Below the pieces are notes generated by a model. It saw only the letters and a program-made list of their open reading frames with translations. It had not been told where the DNA came from and did no database searches. Shown here piece by piece: positions 54,439 to 64,000 of a stretch of DNA of 64,000 nucleotides. The DNA comes from Gymnopilus junonius (taxonomy: Eukaryota > Basidiomycota > Agaricomycetes > Agaricales > Galerinaceae), in NCBI GenBank assembly GCA_015501075.1, contig JADNYJ010000079.1:1-64000 (forward strand). The letters are read 5' to 3'. Made by a program: the position numbers and the translations under genes. How positions within the stretch are numbered: position 1 is the stretch's first letter; every line of letters begins with the position of its first letter.

Positions 54439-55189
54439 ATGCTGGTTCTAGCCATTGCTATCACGACTCTGACTTTATTTACGCAAGGTAGTCAAAATTT
54501 CTTTCTAACACAAACGATTACGACACAAAATAGTTCTTGTCTTTGCATTGCCATCTCGAAGAGCAGCCTACGAACTCACCACCATGGTCAATTATACTAT
54601 CGTCACGGTCTCCGATCATTGTGCATCCAAATGTTCTCCGGTAACGACGATGGTCGAGGTAAATGCACTTGTTTTAATTACAATTATTCGGTATATTCAA
54701 TGTCTCCCAGTCGTGCACGACAGTTGATTGTCTGTGTACTGAAAGCAACATTCGCTCTTTTGAAGGCTGTATGAATTGCGCGGTTGGAACTTATACATAC
54801 CGACTTCCAGTGTCGAATGCCCAGTCCTATCTTGAAAGTGAGCCTTTATTTCCCCTATTATGACTTCAGAGCCATCTGAATGCGTGATTTAAGGTATCGT
54901 TGGATCGTGTAACAAGGCGGGATATTCCTTTGAATCTTCCGTACTACTTCAGGCGCCAGTCCCAAGCTTCCAGTTCGTTCGTCTCGAAAACTTCCGTTAC
55001 TGTTTTATCGCCATCTCTGCCTATACGATCATCGAACTTCTGATAGCGGTCCGAAAGAATAAAATCCGGGAAGTAGGAAATGATCCCGCTGACGCAGAAG
55101 AGGAACCACCCAAGGAAAAAGGACCCTTTGATGAATATTTAGATTTAATGATACTTTTCAATTCGCAGAGCCATGTACACTACCATTAA
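54439..55189 (+). CDS. Small single-pass membrane protein with cysteine-rich ectodomain
   Basis: Not recognised. Exon 1 gives a signal peptide, MLVLAIAITTLTLFTQ. Exon 2 (from 54564) reads AYELTTMVNYTIVTVSDHCA then SKCSPVTTMVE. A likely 19-nt micro-exon (SCTTVDC) and CMNCAVGTYTYRLPVSNAQS follow. The last exon reads SIVGSCNKAGYSFESSVLLQ, a membrane helix around YCFIAISAYTIIELLIAV, then a basic stop-transfer RKNK and an acidic tail, TAA at 55187-55189. So the topology should be type I: cysteines outside, a 45-residue tail in the cytosol. The intron after the micro-exon would be only 36 nt, so that part of the model is uncertain. Confidence 0.55.
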
Positions 55190-55490
55190 CTATGCCGTCG
55201 CTTTAAATCCAGATGTTCACAACTGAACCTACTCCGAGGCACCCTTTTACGATTTTGATGAAAATACTGAATCCAGTCAGCTAAGTTGTCGATGAGCAAT
55301 TGTCCTTTGTCTTCGGTCAGGAACTGCTCAAATCTCTTCGTAAATGGAGGCAACATCTTCCTATCGATTGCTAACATTCATAATTCTTTGTATTATAAAT
55401 GACAATCATTGCAAGATAGCACTACCAGATGGGTTTTATTTCCCTCCAAGTTTCTCCAGACCACACCCATCCCTCCGCAAAACTTCCAAT
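55190..55490. other. Convergent spacer
   Basis: Tail-to-tail region between the membrane protein (plus) and the F-box gene (minus). Nothing recognised. Confidence 0.4.
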
Positions 55491-57199
55491 TTATCTTCTA
55501 GAACTTGGCTTACGAAATATGGTTTGTATGCGTCCGCTTCCACAAATATACTCGACGCGTTTATCGTCTATCCAGAACGTCACTACTGTTCCAGCTACGC
55601 GTTCCAAAAAGCGGAGTGCACGAATTTCTTCTTTTTCGATAGGAGGGCGAAAGTGAATAACCAACTGTTCAACCATTGCATTCTTTCCTCTCCTTTCCTC
55701 CAAGAAATACGCGAGCCGTCCCTCCCAATCAGGGAACCAAATCCCTTCCAGTTCTAACTCCCGAATAAACGACCATTGTGTCGGCGTAGCGTCTTCGCCT
55801 GTAATGAACAAGCCCAGAGCCGCGGCGCCAAAGACTTTCAACTTCACGACGGAAATCAACTCTTTGGTTAAGTCAGCGACATCTTGTTTTATATCCTCCC
55901 AAGGGCCGTCGATTCGGAATTCACAAGAAAGGAAAAATTTGGCGACCTGACGCAGGACGGAGATCGCAAATAGGCCAATAACAAGCGATTGGATTGGATT
56001 CAGGGCAGGATTGTCTCTCAAACCCAATACAACGATAGCAAAATGATCGCCTGGTTCCTCCAATGGCGCGTCCCTGATAAGTATACCCCCATCGTAAAGA
56101 CTGAGGTCCAGGTAATGCAGCGGCCTTCCGGGGAAATACGAAGTGGAGTAACGAGAAAGCACGCAACGAGCGGCAAGTAAGCGTTCTTCCGTAAGTGTAT
56201 CGCTTGCACGGACCCTGATGGTCAAGTCAAGTCCGCACGCTTGACTTGTTATGATGGCTTCCAAGATGGCGACAGTTGCGTCAAAAATTGCCGTGATATG
56301 AATTTGGGCTAGGCGAGGCATAGAAATCGAGCCTCTTGGGGAATGTTCAGAGTATTCGATATCGTGAAGGACCAAATCTTCGAGGAGTGGCATATTTCCG
56401 AGTATTTCGATAACACGAGATGCATCGATACCTGACGGTAACTCGACTTTGTGTAGCCGGTGCAACCATGGCTGTTCCCAAGTTAAGATGAGGTCAGGGT
56501 ACGAAAATTCTAGAAGGCGAGGTGCTCGACCAGAGAATAATTCCCCTTCAAGAGGAGGCAGATCGTCAGGTGCGGTAAAATCAAAAATTTCCAAGGAATA
56601 CGCTGGGCGACGCAATGCATCGAGGAATATGTCTGAGTAGCCCCGTCCGTTAAGAGTAATACGGAGACTGCGTATTTTATCCCACTTGCTACGGAAGAGC
56701 AGTTGGACGAATGAATATGAATTTTTCGGCTCTTTATTGATCTGCACGAGAAGCCCTTTACACAGAGTGTGGAATTTCCAGCCCTCGTCAATACTTCTTC
56801 GGCCCACAGGATATTGCAGCGAATGAAGCTGTCCAGGTCAATGAGATTGCCCCATATTGATGGTGAGTTTAAGATCAGATTCCGCCATGATCGACAGACT
56901 TGAGAGCTGGCACGAGTGGTGGTTAATTGCTGGCTGGGGCAAATGCTTTGGTCCATCGCAGAATTCTGGAGAAAAACATTCCAAAGGACATCTTGAGGAA
57001 GTCGGATAATCGGTGAATTTTCGTATACGTGCCGCGCAATTATACGAGGTGAAAGATGACAGACAAGAGTCGCAAGACAAGGTGTTTCTTGTTGAAGGGG
57101 GTATTGACCTTGATGGCAAATATGTACATATCCACATGGGCTGTCATGTGCGTCGGTGCATGTTAAACACGCTCCAGAGTCATTATCTGGATTCTGCAC
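55491..57199 (-). CDS. F-box protein (frame-disrupted)
   Basis: F-box proteins recruit substrates to SCF ubiquitin ligases; mushrooms have very many. The F-box is SPIIRLPQDVLWNVFLQNSA, then ASSQVCRSWRNLILNSPSIW and GNLIDLDSF. It continues with WAEEVLTRAGNSTLCVKG. The frame then shifts at the GGG (plus-strand CCC at 56754-56756), and the remaining about 420 codons (LLVQINKEPKNSYSFVQLLF, IRSLRITLNGRGYSDIFLDA, LLEDLVLHDIEY, and so on) carry the LRR-like substrate region to the stop at 55491. One missing base in a homopolymer explains the break. No introns are needed. The start at 57199 is the first ATG of the F-box frame; the sequence before the F-box is not typical. Confidence 0.8.
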
Positions 57200-57612
57200 C
57201 CACCCAATACTGCACCTCTCTGATCGTGGTACAGATCAAGCTTCAAGATGCATGCATAAACACTTTGTAAACGCTGAGCCATTTCACGCATGTAGAAGCG
57301 GAAGCGAGGCAACCTATACTTACTATTCCTACTTAAGTTTCAATTTTCTCTCACAAGGTGGGATGCTTGTTGGCAGTTGTCTGCAGCAAGCTAATTCACG
57401 TATTGATACGTACGGTGAACGTGCGTTCGCAACGAGAATTTCATAGCAGGCATATTTCTTGTGGTTTGCGTGCCTGATACTGGCTGCTATGACCTTGTGA
57501 CGAACTTTGCTGCGCTTAAAAGGGGGACTGCAACTTGCATCGAGGTCGAACTATAATCCTTTGCAGGTCGCCCGTTCGAATTTCGCGTCCTTTGTTATTG
57601 CTCTCAAGCTAT
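57200..57612. other. Divergent promoter region
   Basis: Between the F-box gene (minus) and the small plus-strand gene at 57613. Nothing else recognised. Confidence 0.35.
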
Positions 57613-58101
57613 ATGGCAGACATACAACTCTACCCTCCGGGTTACCAACAATACCTAGCCACGCAACGTCGCGTCTCTGACTGGGTAAACCACACCCACT
57701 CCCTTGCAAAACTATCAGCAGCAGCCCGTAGACCGGCCTCGAAGCGTTCTGCAAGTCCCGAGCTTGTGCCCATTACCCATTCCTTACCCTGGAAGCGTCC
57801 AAAACCGAGAGGAAAATCTAGTGCACGGCGACAGCATTCCATGGAGGTCATAGAAACTCCGCCCGTAACACCTGCCGTCGCTCTGGTTTCCTCCTCCTTG
57901 TTTGTCTGTGCCCTATTGCCGTCGATTTTGACTATCTCCGCGTTCGTGGTCCTGCTCACGATAGCGTCAATGGATAAAAGTGTAAGCCATTATCTTAATT
58001 ATATTAGCCATTCTATGTCTGAGATCATGTGTTAGGGAATGAATGTAAAGCATGAGGAGTCAGATGGCGTTGAACCTAGAGGGTTGACAGAGGATTGGTA
58101 G
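57613..58101 (+). CDS. Small hypothetical membrane protein
   Basis: Not recognised. It begins MADIQLYPPGYQQYLATQRR, then VSDWVNHTHSLAKLSAAARR, a basic segment (PWKRPKPRGKSSARRQHSME) and a hydrophobic stretch likely to span a membrane (SSSLFVCALLPSILTISAFV). After IASMDKS a GT-AG intron (gtaagcc to tgttag) joins GMNVKHEESDGVEPRGLTED then W and TAG at 58099-58101. About 140 residues. The cytosolic and basic N-terminus suggests a tail-proximal anchor (inference). Confidence 0.5.
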
Positions 58102-58557
58102 ATTATGTAGGAGTCCTGAGCTACTGGCAGCAGCACCTCTTTTTCTCCAACCTCCTGCTATCTTATATTTAACGCCAAACGATGCTAAGGCCATTGTAAG
58201 GCAAAAATTTGAAACCCGTAACCTTAGTGTACTTCTACTGTTTTATTTTATTTTTCAAATTCTCAAATCCTTTACCCCACTTAGGTTCGAACCTTCGACC
58301 GCCATGCGCCGCCGGACTGCACCGCGTTTGAAGCACGTGACTCATTTTTCTCTTTCCTGTCACAGTCATCATCGCCGTCGTCGTCGACGCCGCCGCCCTT
58401 CGTCACCAGTGTCGTCTTCAACGGCCTCCAGGCCTCGTATCTTCATCTAGACTTCATCAGTACCCAAAGTATACCTCTCTAGGACGGTCCGTCTCTTTTC
58501 TTTCCCTAGACCGCTTGCGAAGACCCATCTTAACTTTTTTTCTGGATGTAGTCCAAC
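58102..58557. other. Upstream region of mS29 gene
   Basis: Contains a perfect GGTTCGAACC palindrome near 58284 and a run of GTCGTCG-like triplets near 58377-58392. No gene recognised. Confidence 0.35.
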
Positions 58558-60440
58558 ATGTCACTGCTGTCAGCGGCGGCCAGGGCAGGGCCCTCACAGA
58601 TATCGGTGCACAGAACGCTCTTACCACGTTTATTTCCCCTCCATGCTTCAATAGGCACGCCAAGGAACAAGGCTGACAAGACTGTGAAGAAAGCCCAGCC
58701 AACGACACCAGGCTCACCGCGTACGTCTTTCCTTGTTCAACGAGTCATTGGATTTCTCCGAACGAGAACCAATTTCTGCAGAGGGTAGATTTGTTAAGAA
58801 GGGCGAGAGTCAGGCGCGCCAGAGAAAGCACATGCCGGTATGATTATGGTCTTCCCGTTGTCTTTGTCCTAACCATCTTTTCCTGTCTTTACAGAGGTTC
58901 AAACCTCTTCCTATGTCTCAGATGGACTCCCAATTTTTTAACCCTTCAACAATGGCCAACTTCGAGGTCCCAGCACTCTCTCCAGTTCGTATTCCAAAGT
59001 AATGGCTCGGTTCCATGCCTAACGGCCTTGTCTTCCTGCAGGAAGCCATTAGAGCTGCGGATTCTGTCGGAAAAATCCTGCAAATAACTCCCCCAGAAAA
59101 TGACCCCGTTCGCATATTTGGACTTCCCAGAAGGCTTCACTTTGAGGTATGGTTCTTGTTTATTCACAGCCATCGGTTGCTTACGGTTCCATTTACAGTA
59201 CCGTATCCTCACAAAGCCGTATACAGTTGTGCGCCAAGTGACGAAGGATACAGTAAGCCTTTTGACGAAGGCTCGCAAGCAGCCGAGTTCAGAGAACCGT
59301 GTTGTCTTGAGTGCGTCCAATTGTTTCCTTTCTCTTCCTTTCTTTTTATTCGATATTGATATGTAGTATCTACTCAGCTGGTCGCGCCGGATGTGGAAAG
59401 AGTGTCCTCATGCTTCAAGCTGTTGAGCACTGCGCCCGAGATGGATGGGTGGTCATTTACATTCCACGAGGTTCGCGCTTATCGCCTTTCCCTGTGCCTT
59501 TGTGCTGAATATATCTTGCCATTTGCCAAGGAATCAAACTTGTCGACTCGACGTCCTCTTATATCTACGACCTCCGCTCGCAAACATACCTCCAACCCGG
59601 CTACTCCTTCCAGATCCTCCAACGAATGTTGACAGTCAACAGGGAGGCATTGCAGCGTATACAATTGGCGGAGGATCTTGTTCTAGAAAAGAGCGCATTG
59701 CCCAAAGGGACGACGTTGGAGAAAGTCATCGAATTCACCATCGCTGACAAGGCGAGGAATGTTCCTCAGGCTGCCCAGATTCTCGATGCTGTTATGAGAG
59801 CATTGGATGTGCAAAAAGAGTGAGTTTTTGATTCTTCGTCATCTGACTCGCAAGCTATCGCTAACGTTATTTTGGACAGTTTTCCTGTCCTCCTGGCTGT
59901 CGATGAGTTCCAGGCGTTATATGGGAAGTCCGCATACCGCGACCCGCACTTCCAGACAATCCAACCATATCATCTGTCTGTACCCAGACTAATCATGGAA
60001 TATGCCAATGGGAAGAGGTCTTTCGTGAGTATCCTCTTTTTTCGTCTCGTATGATCTCATCTCTGTTTTAGACCCGCGGTGCCGTGATCGGTTCCCTCTC
60101 TCTTTCGCAAACGAACTTTGTGCTACCTGTGGAACTCCATGACGCTCTCGACCTTGAAGACCTGGACGCGTACCCCATCTCGCCTTTTGCTAAAAGGAAC
60201 AGGGAGATGATGGTGTACACAGAAGGGTTGAAGAAACTGGCTGTCCCTGAAAAACTGACGCTGGAGGAGGCTATTGGTGTATTTGAGGTTTGGAAGGGTA
60301 CTGAGGTCATTGGGACAGGTACTGCCTCCTCCGCAGATAACTTCTTCTATGACGAGGCATTCCTGGGGAAATACACCGAGTCTGGAGGCAACGCCCGTGA
60401 TTTCGTCTGGAAGGGTATCCTCGGTTCATTGGATATGTAA
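58558..60440 (+). CDS. Mitochondrial small ribosomal subunit protein mS29 (DAP3/Rsm23)
   Basis: A GTP-binding protein of the mitochondrial 37S/28S subunit. The basic N-terminus MSLLSAAARAGPSQISVHRT fits a mitochondrial presequence. Then GRFVKKGESQARQRKHMP, RFKPLPMSQMDSQFFNPSTM and ANFEVPALSPVRIP. Further exons give EAIRAADSVGKILQITPPEN, FGLPRRLHFE, YRILTKPYTVVRQVTKDTVS, the Walker A motif TGRAGCGKSVLMLQAVE, GWVVIYIPR, GIKLVDSTSSYIYDLRSQTY, FPVLLAVDEFQALYGKSAYR (Walker B-like), GAVIGSLSLSQTNFVLP, and NARDFVWKGILGSLDM with TAA at 60438-60440. At 58999-59002 the sequence after RIP gives an in-frame stop. A 43-nt intron (donor gtaatg, acceptor ctgcag) bypasses it but leaves the frame one base out, so one A may be missing from the AAA at 58997-58999. 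Confidence 0.88.
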
Positions 60441-60885
60441 AACGTACTTTCTACTAATAATGATCACTAATCCCTTTTCCTCCCTGAAGGCGTGTCGCGT
60501 TGGTTTGAATTTACCCCCGTCTCTACCTCTATTGCTATAACGACTTGGAATACTGAGGGCAGCGGTATTGACCTCGGGGCAGGGTGCTGGACTCTGGTCC
60601 TATTGGGATCAGTCACGTGACCTACACAGATTCACTGGCAGTGCTGCGGTTGAACTTTTCAAGAGACCTCCCTTATTCACGCATTACCGGTGTCATGAGA
60701 AAGCTGAAGCGGCTTTCTGTTCTCTGTACCCCTTCATAAAGCCGTCTATAGCTCTTTGCTGCTTTTTGACTGATGATATTCTTGAATGAAGGGATCGTGG
60801 TGTCCTCATTGCAAGCCTTCGGCTTCGGACGCTATTTCGATCTACAAGTTTCTCCGACGACGAACTTCTCGACATATGCTCTCTC
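60441..60885. other. Intergenic
   Basis: Contains a TCACGTGA palindrome near 60612. No convincing gene; short frames on both strands lack motifs. Confidence 0.35.
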
Positions 60886-63532
60886 CAAAGTTTGAACAGG
60901 ACGCATGTCCCCCGCTGCGAATAGTGAAATTAACCAACGGAGGTAATGCTACTATACGTGTTGCGACACAGGATTTCATCATTTTCCAAATACAGCGGTG
61001 TGTCAAGTCTTAATAAATGATCAATTTGGCAACAGAATTGATAAATGATGTCTATAGGATGCTGGGAGGCAATGACCGCTGGCAGCGACGTAGCAAGGAT
61101 TGGATCTTCATCACAGGTACTCATTTCGCCCTATGTAGCAGACATATTGATCTCTAAATATAAAATAGGTCAGATAAGTATTTCGGTCTTGAATTCTCGG
61201 AGAAATTCGATGTTCTATCCGGTGGTATCGATATCTTTCTGGCTCCTTACATTCAGAGTTCGGGTTTGCTTTTGATTCACACTTAAAATGGGTCGAAGCA
61301 TCATGGCAGCCAAGCTTGGGTCCATTGTCGAACTCGCCACCCCATCCGGCGCATATCCTCCGCTGGCGTTGAAACAAACTTGAAGGAGGCTACATATATC
61401 ATTTTACTCCTGTCGGGGAGAAATACCATGTAACCCTTTTGGCGTACGTGATAGTGATCACTTTGGACATAAAGGCGGAACTTACGCAGCTTAAGAGACT
61501 GTCTACTTCCACAGCTTATCATCTCTCTGCGACTTCAATGCGGCGGAAGCAGCAGCAAGGGACGCCTGCGCAATTGAGACCAACTAGGATTCGGCATGGA
61601 TCAGTCGACTTTGTCGACGGCTGGCTGCAGGATGTTAACTCTCAATCTCATGGCAAGGAGCATATCAACTCACATGCACCTGCACAACTGACTGGTTCTC
61701 GTATTCTATACTCGTACTACTTCTCGCCGAAGCCCAGTGAGAAGGTCAGGACATCCGGCTCGTCTAAGTCTAAGGAAAGCAGTAGAGGTATGTTATTTAG
61801 TTTTGCAAGTCCCTTGTATTAAATTATGATTGAAGTTCTTCATCTTTGCGCAGCTCGCCTCAAAAAGGCACATTCCATAAAGGAGAATAAGATTTCCCGG
61901 GTTCAGAAAGAGGAAACGCCTTCAAGGCCTTTGACTATTGTCCAGGAAGTGACGAGCTCGGAAGATTTTCGCTACATGGCCCAGCCGCAATGGACATCGG
62001 GGGCGGCACCCACTTCGACTTCGACTATTGCGTTGTCAAACCACATTGGGAATTCACTTTGGTTAAATAGACGAGCGCAGCCAGTTTCAGCTTCTAACCC
62101 TTCCTCTTCTCGAAGTCACCTCAATCCTAATTTGTATCAGAAGCGACGATCTTTATCCTCTGGATCAACCGCGACATTGGTCCAACCACAGACGCTTTCT
62201 CGTCCTTCAAGTTCTTCTGCCAATGTGACATCTTCACCTAGCTCTGCTCCTTCTTACTCGACCTTCATGCGCTACGAGCCAGAACCGAAGTTAATCGTAT
62301 CTAAGCGCAAGCACCGGTTCGGAGGCCATTCACGCCCTGTTTCCGTCGCCACATCGCTTTCAATGTATAGCCAAATGAGTTACCCGCATACCCTTCATTC
62401 CTCGAAAGACGTTGTCAAGAGCTCATCTGTGTCTAGTCAGGATGAAGATGGCGATGACGAGGATGAGGAGAGTTGGAAAGACTGTAAATCCATTCAGACG
62501 ATGGCTACTACTGGTAGTCGCAGCACCAGTGCCTCTGCAAATAGGAGCGTTCGTCGAAGTCGAGGTGGCCGCAGTGATCGAATGAAGGTCGTAAATCATC
62601 GTTCAGTCAAAAGTTTTGGCAGCGGCCAGGCCCAGCCACTCAACTCTGCTGATCCGACGAGGGCTCCACCGAGTGCCCCACTAGGCAAGGCGCCACGGAG
62701 AAGAAAGGGGTCTTTGCGTTCGGTTTCTTCTGCTCCGATTTCGATCCGTTCGGATACATCGGCTTTTAATCGATGGGCAGAGCGGATCAGTGAAGTACAG
62801 GAGGATGTGAAGTCATTCCTGGACCTATCAGCTGACTCCCGTTCGCAATGGTGGGATGAATCCTCCTCCGAGCCCACAACGCCAACTGTTCTGGTTCACG
62901 CCCATGCGACGTCTTCGGTAGCAATGGGACCTGCGCTTCTTCCGGCAGATGGACTGTCTCAATTCTTTGACAAGGTAAACAAGGACACGGATTCCGTTAT
63001 TTTACCGCCGCTTCAAAGGAATTTCTATAGCGCAAGTCCAAGCCCTGCCCCAACTTTGGCTTATGTCGTCCCGGAGAGTGGTGAACAAGGCCAGAACAAG
63101 AAGACGGGATCGGATTCGAGCTCAAAAGCCAGAGTTACTGTTACAAGTTACAGACCTGGATGTCTTTCTCCTCTTCCCTCTGTTCTCACTTCTAGTAATA
63201 GAAATACACCTGTAGATTCCAGCATGGTGTGCCCGCATTACGACTACGGCGTCGCAGTGGATACATTAGTTCACGGGGAAGGTGCTGCGTCATCTAACGG
63301 TCTGCGCAATTTCATGCAACAGAGAGACGGCGTGGGCTCTGCTGCGGATGAAGCAACAAAATTTAAGAGAAGACCGAGCAAGCGTTCGTCCATCAATCCT
63401 TCTCAGAGAACAACGAGTGTAAAGAATAGATGGGGGCTTGCCATTGGATCCCAAACATCTGGGTTTGGGAAAGCGAAGCGGAAGCGGAATTCATTTTTCT
63501 TCCAAGTTGCAAGATTTTTCGTCAACGCATGA
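60886..63532 (+). CDS. Large Ser-rich hypothetical protein (5' part frame-disrupted)
   Basis: Not recognised. The folded N-terminal part reads MLSPKFEQDACPPLRIVKLT, RVATQDFIIFQIQR; after an intron (60998-61057) MLGGNDRWQRRSKDWIFITG; then SDKYFGLEFSEKFDVLSGGI, DIFLAPYIQSSGLLLIH; HGSQAWVHCRTRHPIRRISS; GGYIYHFTPVGEKYHVTLLA; and after a short intron LKRLSTSTAYHLSATSMRRK. These pieces need a missing base at the 61169 acceptor, an in-frame TAA near 61281 and another shift near 61384, so this part is damaged or badly assembled. The exon to 61788 joins cleanly (phase 1) at 61854 to a 560-codon frame ending at TGA 63530-63532. That part is rich in Ser, Pro and Arg, with an acidic run QDEDGDDEDEESWKD, and looks disordered. 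Function unknown. Confidence 0.6.
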
Positions 63533-64000
63533 CAATTGTTTTGGTAGAGGATTTCCGCCTGTTTGGCCGTTTAATATTTGTCGCGCTATTTCCTTTGTAA
63601 ACTCTTTTTCTCGTGCGCGTACATTTTCTCATTTACGGCACATGGCTGGATAATCTGGTAAATGCCAAGAACTCTCAGGATGATCGGACCGTTTCCGTCA
63701 TCTGTGGACTTGAGCCTTAAGACTGGACCAATAATTTGTATATCTACTACTCGAGTCCACTGAAGTATGCTGTTTCAGAGAATAAAACCTCGTATAATTA
63801 TACGTTACAGATCGTTGATCAAGCTTTGAAAGCTCATTGTCAAATACTCGCATCAATGGGTCGATCTTGCCGCTCGGTGTTCTTCAGATTACTTTCTAGT
63901 CGTTGTCGAGTAATACAAAGCATATCAGTACCTTCCCTCTCCCTGAAACCCGCAGTCCATGACTCGCGATTCGAACGCAAAAATCTTTCGTTACTAAAAG
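63533..64000. other. 3' flank, nothing recognised
   Basis: A canonical AATAAA lies near 63780, about 250 bp after the stop. Otherwise no feature up to the window end. Confidence 0.35.

Noticed and set aside
58280..58300. GGTTCGAACC resembling a tRNA B-box / T-loop
   Set aside because: The flanks do not form a T stem, and no acceptor stem, anticodon arm or A-box was found on either strand. It is just a short palindrome.

Overview
The window is nuclear DNA of a mushroom-forming basidiomycete (Agaricomycetes). Most genes are split by many 45-70 nt GT-AG introns. The gene content is typical of that group: a GH76 mannanase, a class II haem peroxidase, a DUF659-type hAT transposon, an HNH nuclease of the mushroom multicopy type, an F-box/LRR-like protein, fungal calpain-like proteases and short secreted cysteine-rich peptides. 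No prokaryotic, organellar or viral segment was seen, and no tRNA, rRNA or CRISPR array. The species cannot be named from the sequence alone.

Layout. 0-1.8 kb: fragments of one or two unrecognised minus-strand genes. 2.2-5.4 kb: a same-strand row of five tiny multi-exon genes for secreted peptides (a C-x2-C-x-C family plus a six-cysteine peptide). 6.1-8.1 kb: secreted GH76. 9.9-14.1 kb: an Urbs1/SreA/Fep1-type iron-responsive GATA factor whose two zinc fingers are split at the same codon by introns of 959 and 974 nt. 14.1-19.5 kb: a long gene-poor stretch. 19.5-20.4 kb: ribosomal protein eL37. 20.5-24.2 kb: a 3.7 kb hAT element with a perfect 8-bp target duplication, only 109 bp from the eL37 start codon. 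26.6-28.3 kb: generic class II peroxidase. 29.0-31.8 kb: calpain-like protein 1, which lacks catalytic residues. 32.1-34.1 kb: Msn2/Seb1-type C2H2 regulator. 34.7-35.3 kb: Bud20/ZNF593-like ribosome export factor. 35.7-38.2 kb: a second array of secreted peptides (CCIPGP family). 39.1-44.1 kb: Opi1-type repressor. 45.2-46.8 kb: HNH nuclease-domain protein. 48.0-53.9 kb: two tandem calpain-like genes. 54.4-55.2 kb: small single-pass membrane protein. 55.5-57.2 kb: F-box protein. 57.6-58.1 kb: small hypothetical. 58.6-60.4 kb: mitochondrial ribosomal GTPase mS29/DAP3. 60.9-63.5 kb: large Ser-rich hypothetical protein.

There are no operons. Themes are secretion (two peptide arrays, GH76, peroxidase), transcriptional control (iron, stress, phospholipid), and ribosome production (eL37, Bud20-like, mS29). 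The most novel signals are the two peptide arrays. They are assembled from a signal-peptide exon, 8-17 nt micro-exons and a short Cys-rich exon, so open-reading-frame searches miss them. Other notable signals are the twin ~1 kb introns in the iron regulator, which carry its likely own binding motif, and a calpain that looks like a pseudoprotease.

Caution: several otherwise well-conserved genes (Bud20-like, F-box, calpain 2 and 3, mS29, the 61-63 kb gene, the transposase) are interrupted by single-base frame shifts, often in homopolymers. Because presumably essential genes are hit, uncorrected assembly indels are a likelier cause than mass pseudogenisation.
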